DNA of 32,882 nucleotides from contig VBIS01000161.1 of assembly GCA_005880605.1 (NCBI GenBank), positions 1 through 32,882 of the forward strand, given 5' to 3'. Every line of letters starts with the position of its first letter. Within the stretch, counting starts at the first letter, position 1. A model generated the notes under the pieces. The model was not told where the DNA came from. It searched no databases and worked only from the letters and a program-made list of their open reading frames with translations. The position numbers and the translations under genes are program-made. Below, one piece after another: positions 1-8,401 of this stretch. The stretch comes from Chloroflexota bacterium (GTDB lineage: Bacteria > Chloroflexota > Dormibacteria > CF-121).

Positions 1-1468
1 ATCCTGCTCGAACAGGAACCAGGGCCCTGGTTGGGTGGACAGGCCTTCTGGTCGTTTGGCGGCCTCTTCCTCGTCAACTCGCCGGAGCAGCGGCGCCTCG
101 GTGTGCGCGATTCCCACCAACTCGCGACCAAGGACTGGATGGCGACGGCCGGATTCGATCGACAGGAAGACCACTGGCCAAGAAGGTGGGCCGAGGCGTA
201 TCTCGCATTTGCGGCCGGCGAGAAACGTTCGTGGTTGCATACACAGGGGGTTCGATTCTTCCCAGTGGTGGGCTGGGCGGAGCGACGGAGCGACCGGCCC
301 GTAGGCCCCGGGAATTCCGTGCCTCGCTTCCACGTCACGTGGGGGACCGGCCCCGGCGTCGTGGCTCCGTTCGAGCGACGCGTGCGCGAGGCCGTGACTC
401 GCGACCGGGTTGTTCTGAGGTTCCGACATCGAGTGGACGCGCTGACCGTGCGTGGCGGGGCGGTGGACGGGGTGCGTGGTGCGGTCCTCGAGGCGAGCTC
501 AGTGGAGCGGGGGAGACCCAGCTCGCGCGTCACTGTCGGGGCGTTCGAGCTCCACGCGCAGATCGTCATCGTGACGTCGGGGGGAATCGGCGGGAATCAC
601 GATCTCGTTCGTCAGTCCTGGCCGGCACGCCTGGGGACTCCGCCCGGGCAGATGCTGACCGGGGTACCGGCTCACGTCGACGGCCGCATGCTCGCCATCA
701 CCGAGGCCGCCGGGGGATCGGTGATCAATCGCGATCGCATGTGGCACTACACGGAAGGCATCCAGAACTGGAACCCCATCTGGCCCGGACATGGCATCCG
801 TATCCTGCCGGGACCGTCATCGATGTGGTTCGACGCGATCGGCGACCGCCTACCTGCGCCATTGTTTCCGGGGTCTGACACGTTGGGAACGCTGGCGCAC
901 CTGCGAACGACCGGCTACGACTATTCCTGGTTCGTGCTGACCCAGCGAATCATCAAGCGCGAGTTCGCGCTATCCGGGTCCGAGCAAAACCCCGACCTGA
1001 CGAACAAAGACATCAGGCTGCTCCTGCAGCGAGTGGTTTCAACGTCCGGGCCGGCGCCGGTTGAAGCCTTCAAGCAACACGGCGCGGACTTCGTCGTGGC
1101 GTCGAACCTCGGCGACCTGGTCCGCGGGATGAATGCGCTGGCGGACGAGCCGCGCCTGGATCTGGCCAAGCTGCCGCGTCAGATCGCCGATCGCGACGAC
1201 GCGATCGCCGGCCCGGCGACCCCCCCTGATTGCCGTTCGCCTCCATATCCTGACGCGGAAGTCACTGGGCGGTCTGCAGACGGACCTCTCGGGTCGCGTG
1301 CTTCGGCCGGATGGGATCCCGCTACCGGGCCTCTACGCGGCCGGCGAAGTTGCTGGCTTCGGCGGGGGAGGGATGCATGGGTACCGATCCCTTGAGGGCA
1401 CATTTCTTGGGGGTTGCCTCTTTTCAGGCCGAACCGCCGGGCGGGCCGCCGCGGCCACCCTCGGCTGA
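1..1468 (+). pseudogene. FAD-binding dehydrogenase (fumarate reductase/KsdD-like flavoprotein), 5'-partial, frameshifted
   Basis: The reading frame is open from the first base, so the N-terminal FAD-binding Rossmann part lies outside the window. Visible family hallmarks are a GGQAFWSFGGLFLV segment near the start and, in another frame, the C-terminal FAD-closing motif PGLYAAGEVAGFGGGGMHGYR. The family oxidises or desaturates small organic or steroid-like substrates with FAD; the exact substrate cannot be read here. Frame 1 runs to 1395 but turns to nonsense after about 1220. The true C-terminus continues in frame 2 to the TGA at 1466-1468. The switch lies at a run of seven C (1220-1226), so one extra C, either a real indel or a sequencing error, explains it. 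It ends 4 bp from the convergent gene at 1473. Confidence 0.8.
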
Positions 1469-1472
1469 CCCT

Positions 1473-2222
1473 TTAGCGGCCGGCTGGCGGCGATCCTCCG
1501 CCTATTCTGGTCAATGCCTCGTCGGGCTGCGAGAACAGCGCGCTGCGCAAGTCCCGGAGTGCCTGGACGGCGTCACCGCTGAACGCGGGCCCGTGCATGC
1601 ACGCAAGGACGCCCGGTCGCAACGCTTCCAGGCGATCGAACACCCGCCCTGTGTGCTGGCTCACCGGGATATAGGTGGGCAGTTGTTTGTGAGATGCCAT
1701 GGTACGTTCCACCATGTCGCCGCTGGTCATAGAGGTTTTCTCGCCGAGCTGGGTAAAGAGGTCGCTTGCCATCAGCGTGCCGGTCGTCTCCTCGAAGGCG
1801 AGGATCGCATCCCAGCAGTGGGGGACCTGCGGTGTGATCAGGAATCGGAGTTTGTGCTGGCCCAGATCGAGCACCTCACCATCGCCCATGACCTTGGCTG
1901 GACGGATGGCGAAGTCGTTGACGTTGACGATCACCCCCAGTTCGCTATGAACGGCTTCCGCCTGCGGCGCGATCTGGAGAAATTCATTGAGGGCTCCCGA
2001 CTCGTCCGCTTCCAGGTGCGACCACGAAATGTAGCGCAACCGGCTCGGGTCGATCACCTGTCGAACCGCTTCCACGGTCAGGGGAAAGAGCATCCGCTGT
2101 CCGGTGTGAAACAGGAGCGGCTTTTCATCCGCGATCAGGAATTGGTTAAACGTAATGTTGGCCTCCGGGACAAAGGTTGCGATCCGGAAGATACCGTCAG
2201 CGATTTCGTGCACTTCGGCCAT
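1473..2222 (-). CDS. Metallo-beta-lactamase-fold protein of the flavodiiron (ODP) type
   Basis: This is a 249-aa stand-alone MBL-fold protein. The metal motif is HLEADESGAL, matching the H-x-E-x-D pattern of oxygen-binding diiron proteins (FprA/ROO) rather than the HxHxDH of hydrolases. The remaining expected ligands are visible downstream: H in TPQVPHCWD, D in LMASDLF and H in CMHGPAF. There is no flavodoxin domain, so it corresponds to the N-terminal half of a flavodiiron protein. Such proteins reduce O2 or NO or act as redox sensors; which applies here is not shown. It lies 11 bp downstream of the TetR gene in the same direction, so the two are probably co-transcribed and the regulator may control it. 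Confidence 0.8.
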   Translation of the reverse strand: MAEVHEIADGIFRIATFVPEANITFNQFLIADEKPLLFHTGQRMLFPLTVEAVRQVIDPSRLRYISWSHLEADESGALNEFLQIAPQAEAVHSELGVIVNVNDFAIRPAKVMGDGEVLDLGQHKLRFLITPQVPHCWDAILAFEETTGTLMASDLFTQLGEKTSMTSGDMVERTMASHKQLPTYIPVSQHTGRVFDRLEALRPGVLACMHGPAFSGDAVQALRDLRSALFSQPDEALTRIGGGSPPAGR

Positions 2223-2233
2223 GGTGTTCCCTC

Positions 2234-2830
2234 CTAGCGAGTTGCTGATCGTCGCGTCAACCAGGTCATGAGCATCTCGGTAATGAGTCGCGCGGCCGCC
2301 TCTGTCGATAGGCCCGAGTGGGTGAGCGACCGCCAGACACCGAAGTCCGTCAGGGCCAACGCCGCCTCCAGCGCGTGGCGCCGGCGTCGGAGCGGCCCGA
2401 GCGTCTCCTCGACGAGCGCCTTGAGTGCCGCTTCACGACGGCTGAGGATGCTGTCGAGAACCGGGATCTCGTGGCGGTCGATGCCGGCTCTGGGCGTCCA
2501 TGGCGCGGTCCGCCCGTAGAACGCGAAGAGCTCCTGGACGAATTGGCCGATGCGCTCCTGCGGGCGGGTCAGCCCAACGAGGATGCTCGGTCCGGGAGGC
2601 TTCGTGCGAAGGGCGTTCTCAGATGTACATGCGGGTACGAGTTGATCGAGGCTAGGAAAGTGCCGGTACACCGTCCCCAGCGCAACGTCGGCTCGCTTGG
2701 CAATGTCAGGCCAACTCGTACCGAGGACGCCTTTCTGAGCATGGAGAGCGATCGCGGCGTCCACGATGCGTCGGCGAGTCTCCGCGTTGGCGGCGGCTCG
2801 GCGCGTCATCCGGTAAGCCCTCGGAGCCAT
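2234..2830 (-). CDS. TetR/AcrR-family transcriptional regulator
   Basis: This is a 198-aa protein. The N-terminal region (about residues 14-60) is a TetR helix-turn-helix: RRRIVDAAIALHAQKG followed by WPDIAKRADVALGTVYRHFPSLDQL. The C-terminal half is the variable ligand-binding helical domain. A 15-bp near-palindrome just upstream (2843-2857) is a good candidate operator for autoregulation and for control of the divergent methyltransferase. A -10-like hexamer TTTAAT (2842-2837) sits exactly 6 nt before the ATG with no Shine-Dalgarno, suggesting a leaderless mRNA. The ligand is unknown. Confidence 0.9.
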   Translation of the reverse strand: MAPRAYRMTRRAAANAETRRRIVDAAIALHAQKGVLGTSWPDIAKRADVALGTVYRHFPSLDQLVPACTSENALRTKPPGPSILVGLTRPQERIGQFVQELFAFYGRTAPWTPRAGIDRHEIPVLDSILSRREAALKALVEETLGPLRRRRHALEAALALTDFGVWRSLTHSGLSTEAAARLITEMLMTWLTRRSATR

Positions 2831-2836
2831 GATTTA

Positions 2837-2842
2837 ATTAAA
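2837..2842 (-). promoter_or_regulatory. -10-like hexamer of leaderless TetR gene
   Basis: TTTAAT on the minus strand lies 6 nt before the ATG at 2830. It falls inside a 12-bp perfect AT palindrome (2832-2843, ATTTAATTAAAT), the most AT-rich spot in the area. Confidence 0.5.
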
Positions 2843-2857
2843 TGAACGTTACATTCA
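2843..2857. promoter_or_regulatory. Candidate TetR operator
   Basis: TGAACGTTACATTCA is a 15-bp inverted repeat (TGAAyGT-T-ACrTTCA) with one mismatched pair. It lies between the divergent TetR and methyltransferase starts and next to both candidate -10 elements, where a TetR dimer could repress both. The assignment is from position and symmetry only. Confidence 0.55.
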
Positions 2858-2880
2858 ATATATGCCACTGTCAAGCAAGC

Positions 2881-2886
2881 TACGAT
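2881..2886 (+). promoter_or_regulatory. -10-like hexamer of leaderless methyltransferase gene
   Basis: TACGAT is followed by exactly 6 nt and then GTG at 2893. This argues for the GTG as the real start rather than the ATG at 2842, which overlaps the candidate operator. Confidence 0.5.
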
Positions 2887-2892
2887 TCCGCG

Positions 2893-3639
2893 GTGACCAG
2901 CACGGAGTTATCGGCATATCCCGGAGAAGGCTTCGAGCCGCAGCTGGTCGAGCACTTCGTGAGCCTTCGACGCAAACGTGTCCTGGAGATTGGCTGCGGA
3001 GACGGACGGCTCACGTTCCAGTACGCCCCGCGCGCCTTGTCGGTCCTGGCGATCGACCCCGATCGGCCGAGTATCGACGAGGCCATTTTTCAGCAGCATG
3101 CGCGTGGCCTTTCCAACATCGAGTTTCGCATCGGCTCGATCGAGCGCCTACCCAGGCCGGGTGCCCCGTTCGATGTGGCTCTGTTCAGCTGGTCGCTTTG
3201 ATGAATCGCGCTCAGGGGCATGGTCCATGCCCTCCGGCGAGCGGGTCGCTACCTCCGACGCGGCGGCATGCTCATCAGCATCCGACCGCACCGGACGTGG
3301 CGGCCGGCGATTGCCATCGTGGCGGGCGGGCGGCGACTGCCCGTGACGACCCTTCTCAACCCGACCTTTGAAGTCAATCTGGAGGCCGCCGATTTGGCTC
3401 TGGAACGGGTCGTCGACGAAGGCTCGTTTGCTTTAGCCGGCGTCCGATCAGCCAGGTTCCGCAGCTACCTCGACCGTCCTTCGCAGATGCGGACGTACCT
3501 CGAATTGATCAACCCGCCACGTCCGCGGTTTCCTCGGGGCGGCCGTGCCAGGCTCGATGCAATGTGGGACTCGGCGCCGCGCGGCGCGAGAATCGAAGTT
3601 ATGGAGTCGCTCGTCGTGAACGCCTTGCGTCGTCGCTAG
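2893..3639 (+). pseudogene. Class I SAM-dependent methyltransferase, interrupted by tandem stop codons
   Basis: The first part shows the SAM-binding motif I, VLEIGCGDGRLT, followed by the acidic-loop motif VLAIDPD and motif post-II around FDVALFSWSL. The reading frame is then closed by two consecutive TGA codons (3199-3204). It resumes in the same frame with GMVHALRRAGRYLRRGGMLISIRP, the typical motif III region (LRPGGxLxxxRP) of this fold, and runs to the TAG at 3637-3639. The two parts therefore form one gene of about 249 codons. Either it is a pseudogene or the 3199-3210 segment contains small compensating sequence errors. The start is taken as GTG 2893 because of the hexamer 6 nt upstream. 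The substrate is unknown. It reads toward the MBL gene at 3641 with a 1-bp gap, suggesting an operon. Confidence 0.75.
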
Positions 3640-3640
3640 G

Positions 3641-4378
3641 GTGGGAAAGATGGGGTCGCGAATACCTTCTGTCAGACGAATCGACTTTGGCTACTTCGTA
3701 CGGCCCGCCGACGAGACCGGGACTGGCAAGCCCCGCATCGAGTGCGTCCTCGGCTACGCGATCGAGCATTCAGCTGGCCTATTGCTCTTTGACACCGGCC
3801 TGGGGGAGGGGGACCCGGAAGTCGACGCGCATTATCGACCGGTCCGCCGTCCCCTACCAGTGGCGCTGCGCGATGCCGGGCTTGCGATGAACGATGTCCA
3901 ATGGGTCGTGAATTGCCACCTGCACTTCGACCACTGCGGCGGCAACCCGGCGCTGGCCAGCCGTCCGATCTTCGTCCAATCTCGCGAGCTACGCGCGGCG
4001 CGCACGGCTACGGATTACACGCTCTCGCACCTCATTGACTTCGATGGCGCCGAGTACCGCCAGATCGATGGCGAGACGGAGATCCTGCCGGACGTTCTCG
4101 CGATCCCGACGCCAGGGCATACCGACGGCCACCAGGCAATCGCGGTTCGCGGCAAGGACGGAACCGTCGTCCTCGCCGGACAGGCGCATAACACCGCGTT
4201 TGATTACGCGGCTGACCAGCTAGCCTGGCGTGCGCGCCACGAGGGGCGCGTCGACGATCCGGCGCTGGACTACCGGCCGTGGATCGAGCGGCTCCAACAG
4301 CTCGACCCCTCCCGCATCCTGTTTGCCCACGATCAGGCCGTATGGGAGCCGGCGACCGGTCGCTTCGCGAAGACCTAG
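3641..4378 (+). CDS. N-acyl homoserine lactonase-like metallo-beta-lactamase-fold hydrolase
   Basis: This is a 245-aa protein starting at GTG 3641, or in frame at ATG 3650. The MBL signature is clear: CHLHFDHCGGN (HxHxDH) at about residues 92-102 and GHTDGH at about 165, the arrangement of AHL lactonases and related quorum-quenching enzymes. The position where AHL lactonases have the metal-bridging Asp (GDAxY-like) reads LAGQAHNT here, with Gln encoded at 4181-4183. The metal site may therefore differ and lactonase activity is not assured. It follows the interrupted methyltransferase directly and converges with the PDH operon 11 bp later. Confidence 0.8.
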   Translation: MGKMGSRIPSVRRIDFGYFVRPADETGTGKPRIECVLGYAIEHSAGLLLFDTGLGEGDPEVDAHYRPVRRPLPVALRDAGLAMNDVQWVVNCHLHFDHCGGNPALASRPIFVQSRELRAARTATDYTLSHLIDFDGAEYRQIDGETEILPDVLAIPTPGHTDGHQAIAVRGKDGTVVLAGQAHNTAFDYAADQLAWRARHEGRVDDPALDYRPWIERLQQLDPSRILFAHDQAVWEPATGRFAKT

Positions 4379-4389
4379 GCGCCCTGTCT

Positions 4390-5814
4390 TCAGAGAACCA
4401 GAGCCATCGGGCTCTGCAGCAGGCGCTTGACCTCCTGCAGAAATTGCGCTGCCGTCACCCCGTAGAAGACCCGGTGGTCAACCGAAAGCGTCACCCGCAT
4501 GCGTTTGCCGGGCACCACCTGGCCATCCTTGACCACCGCCTTGTCCTCGATGGCGCCGATCGCGAGGATGCCGGAATCGGGCGGGTTGATGATGGCCGTG
4601 AACTGATCAACGTCGTACATGCCGAGGTTGGAGATGCTGAAGGTGTTGCCCATGTAGTCCTGGGCGCCCGCCTTGTTGGCGCGTGCCCGCTCGATCAGGG
4701 CCTTGGACTCGACGGCAATATCCTTGAGCGACTTCTGGTCGGCGTTCTTCAGGACCGGCACGATCAGGCGGTCTGGGAGTCCGACCGCAATTCCGATATT
4801 GATGTCGCGCTTGCGCTCGATCCGGCCGTCGGCCCAGGAGGCATTGACCTCTGGGAATTTCGTCAGTGCCAGGGCGACCGCCTTGACGATCAGGTCGTTG
4901 AGGCTGATCGATTCTGACTTGTCGACCGCCTCGTTGAACATCTGACGCAGATGCACGGCGTCGTCCATGGCGATCTCGGAGGTCACGTAGAAGTGCGGCG
5001 CCGAGAACTTGCTCTGCGCCAGGCGCATGGCGACGGTGGTCTGCAGCTTGGAGAGTTCGACCACTTCGACGTCTTGTGTGGGCCGCGGGGTCGCCTGCCG
5101 CTGGGCCGGCGCGGGCGCCGCGGCGGTGGCCTCCCTGGTGACGGTGGCGGCGGGCCTCGTCGACTGTTGGGCGGCAGCCTCGACGTCCTCTTTCTGGATC
5201 CGACCGCCGGGCCCCGTTCCCTTGACCCGACTCAGGTCGACGTTCTGCTCTTCCGCCAGCCGGCGGGCGACCGGGGAGACCTTCAGCCGCTCGCCGTTTT
5301 CCTTCCCGCTGGGGCGTCGGATCACGTTGAGGGCGGCCTGGGCCGCGGCCCCGACTTCCGTTCGGTCGTCCGGACCGCCGTGCGGATACTGCTCGCCGCC
5401 AGCGTCGGAACCGACCTGGGCGGTTTTCGCCATCGCCTTCTCGGCCTGTTCGACGTGAGCTTCGGGCTTGTCCGCCTGCGCTTGGGGCGACTCGGCCGCC
5501 GGTGCCTTTCCTTTCTGCTCAGGCTCGGCGGCGGGCGCCTGACCCTGGGGGGCGGCCGGCTTTTCCGCATCGCCGCCGGCGGCGCCACCGATTTCCGCGA
5601 TCACGGCGCCGATCGGCGCGCTCTCCCCCTCGGCAACCACGATCTTGCTCAGCTTGCCGGACGCATACGCCTCGACCTCGATGTTGGCTTTGTCGCTCTC
5701 GATCTCGACCAGGGGCTCGCCCTTCTTGACATCCTCGCCCTCTTTCTTGAGCCAGCGCAGGATCTTGCCAGTCTCCATCGAGTCCGACAGGCGCGGCATC
5801 TGAACGCTGGCCAT
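4390..5814 (-). CDS. pdhC: Pyruvate (2-oxo acid) dehydrogenase E2, dihydrolipoamide acetyltransferase
   Basis: This is a 474-aa acyltransferase core of the complex. Residues 1-78 are a single lipoyl domain with the lipoylated Lys42 in ESDKANIE. A long Ala/Pro/Glu/Lys linker follows (about 79-165), then the E1/E3-binding domain (about 178-213, LKVSPVARRLAEEQNVDL), another flexible linker, and the catalytic domain from about 250. The active-site His is in DHRVFYG (446-452). The Asp usual in HRxxDG is Tyr here, a variant I recall from plastid-type E2s. It is last in a tight operon, 5 bp after the E1beta gene. No E3 gene is present in the window. Confidence 0.93.
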   Translation of the reverse strand: MASVQMPRLSDSMETGKILRWLKKEGEDVKKGEPLVEIESDKANIEVEAYASGKLSKIVVAEGESAPIGAVIAEIGGAAGGDAEKPAAPQGQAPAAEPEQKGKAPAAESPQAQADKPEAHVEQAEKAMAKTAQVGSDAGGEQYPHGGPDDRTEVGAAAQAALNVIRRPSGKENGERLKVSPVARRLAEEQNVDLSRVKGTGPGGRIQKEDVEAAAQQSTRPAATVTREATAAAPAPAQRQATPRPTQDVEVVELSKLQTTVAMRLAQSKFSAPHFYVTSEIAMDDAVHLRQMFNEAVDKSESISLNDLIVKAVALALTKFPEVNASWADGRIERKRDINIGIAVGLPDRLIVPVLKNADQKSLKDIAVESKALIERARANKAGAQDYMGNTFSISNLGMYDVDQFTAIINPPDSGILAIGAIEDKAVVKDGQVVPGKRMRVTLSVDHRVFYGVTAAQFLQEVKRLLQSPMALVL

Positions 5815-5819
5815 GGCCT

Positions 5820-6800
5820 TTAGTTCTTTCCGAGCAGGGCTTTCGCCGTGATGATCACGTCGGCCTTACCGGGGAAGGCGATCTTCTCCAGCCGCTTGTT
5901 GTACGGCGCCGGCACCTCCGCGGCGCCGATCCGGGCGACGGGGGCATCGAGGTAATCGAACGCTTCCTCGTAGACGCGAGAGGCAATCTCGGAGCCGACG
6001 CCATAGGAGCGCCAGCCCTCCTCCACCGTGATCAACCGGCTGGTCTTCTTGACCGACGCGATCACAGGCGCCATGTCGAGCGGCCGCAGCGCCCGCATGT
6101 CGACAACCTCGGCGCTGATACCTTCTTTCTCGAGCTCGGCGGCGGCGTCCATGGCGACGATCAGCATGCGTGAGTGCGCGCAGATGGTGATGTGCTCGCC
6201 GGGTCGCTTCACCTCGTTCTTGTCCAGCGGCACCAGGTGCTCCCCGTCGGGAACCTCACCCTTGACGGCGTAGGTGCCTTCGTTCTCGATGAACATCACG
6301 GGATTGTCGTCCCGGATGGCGGACTTGAGCATCCCTTTGGCGTCGGCCGGGGTGCCAGGCGCAACCACCTTGAGGCCGGGCACGTGGGCGAACCAGTTCT
6401 CGTGACTGTGCGAGTGCTGGGCCCCCAGCTGGTGGCCACCGCCACCGGGAGTGCGGATGACCAGTGGGACCTTCGTGCCGCCGCCGAACATGTAGCGGAT
6501 GTGCGCCGCGGCGTTGACCACCTGGTCCATCGCCACCATGATGAAGTTGACCGTCATCATCTCGGCGACCGGCCGTAGGCCCGACATGGCGGCGCCGATC
6601 GCGGTGCCGATGATGATCTCCTCGGCGATCGGCGTATCGAGTACGCGCTTCTCGCCAAACTCCTTCATCAAGCCGCGGGTCACCTTGAAGGAGCCGTCAT
6701 AAAGGCCGATGTCCTCCCCCAGCAGGAATACCGCCTGGTCCCGCTTCATCTCCTCGCGGAGCGCCTGGTTGAGGGCGTCGCGCATCGCTAGGACGGCCAT
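5820..6800 (-). CDS. pdhB: Pyruvate (2-oxo acid) dehydrogenase E1 component, beta subunit
   Basis: This 326-aa transketolase-like protein (Pyr and C-terminal domains) partners with the upstream E1alpha to form the ThDP-dependent decarboxylase. Typical blocks are LGEDIGLYDGSFKVTRGL, TPIAEEIIIGTAIGAAMSGLRPVAE and RTPGGGGHQLGAQHSHS. The length matches the family. Its ATG overlaps the E1alpha stop as TGATG (6802-6798 on the minus strand), implying translational coupling and equal subunit output. The substrate is inferred as pyruvate from the overall similarity and the E1a-E1b-E2 order; an acetoin or branched-chain role is less likely but not excluded. Confidence 0.93.
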   Translation of the reverse strand: MAVLAMRDALNQALREEMKRDQAVFLLGEDIGLYDGSFKVTRGLMKEFGEKRVLDTPIAEEIIIGTAIGAAMSGLRPVAEMMTVNFIMVAMDQVVNAAAHIRYMFGGGTKVPLVIRTPGGGGHQLGAQHSHSHENWFAHVPGLKVVAPGTPADAKGMLKSAIRDDNPVMFIENEGTYAVKGEVPDGEHLVPLDKNEVKRPGEHITICAHSRMLIVAMDAAAELEKEGISAEVVDMRALRPLDMAPVIASVKKTSRLITVEEGWRSYGVGSEIASRVYEEAFDYLDAPVARIGAAEVPAPYNKRLEKIAFPGKADVIITAKALLGKN

Positions 6801-7816
6801 CAGCTCGCCACCTGGTCGGCGTAAACGTCGCGGTAGAGGTCCTTCGGATCCGGGTCGGGACTTTCCTCGGCGAACTTCACCGCCGCCTCGACCTGGGCGG
6901 TGACCTCCTCGTCGATCTTTTGGATCTCCTGGTCGTCGAGCATCTTCTGCTTCTTCATCTGGTCGCTAAGGCTCAGGATGGCATCGCGCGTCTGCCACTC
7001 CTTGATCTCGTCCTTGCCGCGATAGGTGTCGGGGTCGGACATGGAGTGGCCGCGGTAGCGGTAGGTCACGCACTCGAGCAGACTGGGCTCGTGCTTCTCG
7101 CGAGCCTGCGCCACCAATTGGTCCGTGATCCGGCGTACCGCCAGCACGTCCATCCCGTCGACCCGTTCGCCGGTCATGTCGTAGGCGCAGGCCTTCTTCC
7201 AGATCTCGGTAACGGCCGAGGCGCGGTTGACGGCGGTGCCCATCCCATAGAGGTTGTTAACGCAGACGAACACGATCGGCAGGTGCCACAATTTGGCAGC
7301 GTTGAGCGACTCGTGGAAGGCGCCGATGTTGGTGGCGCCGTCCCCGAAGATACTCATCACCACCTCGTCCTTTTCCTCATAGTTGATGGCGTAGGCGCTG
7401 CCGCACGCAATGGGAAGCGCCTGGCCGACGATGGCGTAGCCGCCGTAAAAGCGATGTTCCTGGCTGAAGAGGTGCATCGATCCGCCCCGGCCATGCGAGG
7501 TCCCGGTCTCCTTCCCGAAGAGCTCGGCCATCACCGCGTTCGGCTCGACACCCTTGGCCAGGGCGTGGCCGTGCTCCCGGTAGGTGCTGTAGACATAGTC
7601 CTTGGGGCGGAGAGCCGAGATCGTGCCGACGATGGTCGCCTCCTCGCCGATGTTGAGGTGGCAGAAGCCGCCGATCTTGGCCGCCTGGTACATCTCGGCC
7701 GTCTTCTCCTCGAAACGGCGGACCAGCAGCATCTCCCGGTAGAGCTTCAGAAGGGTCGCTTTATCCGTCAGCGCGTCCTTTGATGGGCTGGCGGCGGGGC
7801 GCTGTTCGACCTTCAT
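6800..7816 (-). CDS. pdhA: Pyruvate (2-oxo acid) dehydrogenase E1 component, alpha subunit
   Basis: This is a 338-aa protein. The ThDP/Mg-binding motif is clear: GDGATNIGAFHESLN to FVCVNN (about residues 165-195). The conserved phosphorylation-loop region YRYRGHSMSDPDTYR and the N-terminal MLLVRRFEEKTAEMY block are also present. It is the first gene of the operon. The ATG at 7816 has a good Shine-Dalgarno, AGGAG, 7 nt upstream, and a -10-like TACAAT about 50 nt upstream. This gives a normal leadered mRNA, unlike many neighbours. Confidence 0.93.
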   Translation of the reverse strand: MKVEQRPAASPSKDALTDKATLLKLYREMLLVRRFEEKTAEMYQAAKIGGFCHLNIGEEATIVGTISALRPKDYVYSTYREHGHALAKGVEPNAVMAELFGKETGTSHGRGGSMHLFSQEHRFYGGYAIVGQALPIACGSAYAINYEEKDEVVMSIFGDGATNIGAFHESLNAAKLWHLPIVFVCVNNLYGMGTAVNRASAVTEIWKKACAYDMTGERVDGMDVLAVRRITDQLVAQAREKHEPSLLECVTYRYRGHSMSDPDTYRGKDEIKEWQTRDAILSLSDQMKKQKMLDDQEIQKIDEEVTAQVEAAVKFAEESPDPDPKDLYRDVYADQVAS

Positions 7817-7863
7817 GATGGCTCCTGAGATGGAAATAACTGGGGCGTGGCAAAATCGCTTCT

Positions 7864-7869
7864 ATTGTA
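7864..7869 (-). promoter_or_regulatory. Candidate -10 of the PDH operon
   Basis: TACAAT on the minus strand lies in an unusually AT-rich stretch (about 7845-7890), about 48 nt before the pdhA ATG. No convincing -35 is seen 16-18 nt further upstream, so the promoter is tentative. The rest of the gap 7817-7946 holds a loose GGATCG/CGATCC inverted repeat and no gene. Confidence 0.4.
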
Positions 7870-7946
7870 TCTATCAATGATTTCTATGGATCGCTGCTGG
7901 TGCCATAGGCGAGCGGGTCGATCCGATGGGTCCTGCGAGCAGAACG

Positions 7947-8354
7947 TCAGGCGCCGGCCTCATCGCTGAGGCCGTTGGGTGTCAAGCCCTTCTGGGCGTG
8001 CCGCGCGGTAACGACGGTCTTGATGTTGCCCCGGACGTTGAAGTCGCCGATGACCTCGATGAAGCGGGGATCGAGCAAGGCGACGAGGTCATCGAGGATC
8101 CGGTTGACCGCCGCCTCGTGGAAGACCTCCTCGTCGCGGTACTTATTGATATAGAGCTTGAGCGACTTGAGCTCGACCAGTGTCCGGTCGGGGATGTAGC
8201 GGATGCGGATGGTGGCGAAGTCCGGGAAGCCTGAATCGGGCGCGAGGCAGGTGAACTCCGGAATGGTGAAGTGGATCTCGTAGTCGCGCTCGGGCTTACT
8301 GTTGGGGACAGCCTCAAGGGTGGACTCCGCGATCATCTTCGCCCCGTATTTCAC
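7947..8354 (-). CDS. queF: QueF-like (preQ0 reductase family) protein
   Basis: This 135-aa tunnel-fold protein aligns over its length with type I QueF, the NADPH-dependent nitrile reductase making preQ1 for queuosine. Blocks are [60 protein letters not shown] and [12 protein letters not shown]. The GTG at 8354 gives the usual start (V/M-KYGxKxIxE). In QueF the catalytic Cys immediately precedes Pro (SLCPxTGxPDF); here that position is Ala38 ([13 protein letters not shown]) and a Cys lies two residues earlier (Cys36). The conserved Asp45 and the FHE motif (Glu80) remain. The family is certain but the activity is questionable. Upstream in-frame codons to 8783 lie over the neighbouring gene and look non-coding. 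Confidence 0.82.
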   Translation of the reverse strand: MKYGAKMIAESTLEAVPNSKPERDYEIHFTIPEFTCLAPDSGFPDFATIRIRYIPDRTLVELKSLKLYINKYRDEEVFHEAAVNRILDDLVALLDPRFIEVIGDFNVRGNIKTVVTARHAQKGLTPNGLSDEAGA

Positions 8355-8401
8355 GCCATCAATGCTAACGTGGCGCTGCCGGCCGGTCGCAGGAACGCGC
8401 G

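Noticed and set aside
3199-3204. TGA recoding (Trp or selenocysteine) in the methyltransferase
   Set aside because: Several intact genes here end in TGA, two TGA codons stand in tandem, and no SECIS-like hairpin is evident.
4951-5823. Long open frame antisense to the E2 gene
   Set aside because: Low-complexity Gly/Arg/Leu product caused by high GC in the Ala/Pro linker of E2; the E2 frame is clearly real.
7880-7946. tRNA-like GGTCGATCC segment upstream of the PDH operon
   Set aside because: There is no cloverleaf: acceptor, D and anticodon arms cannot be formed around it.
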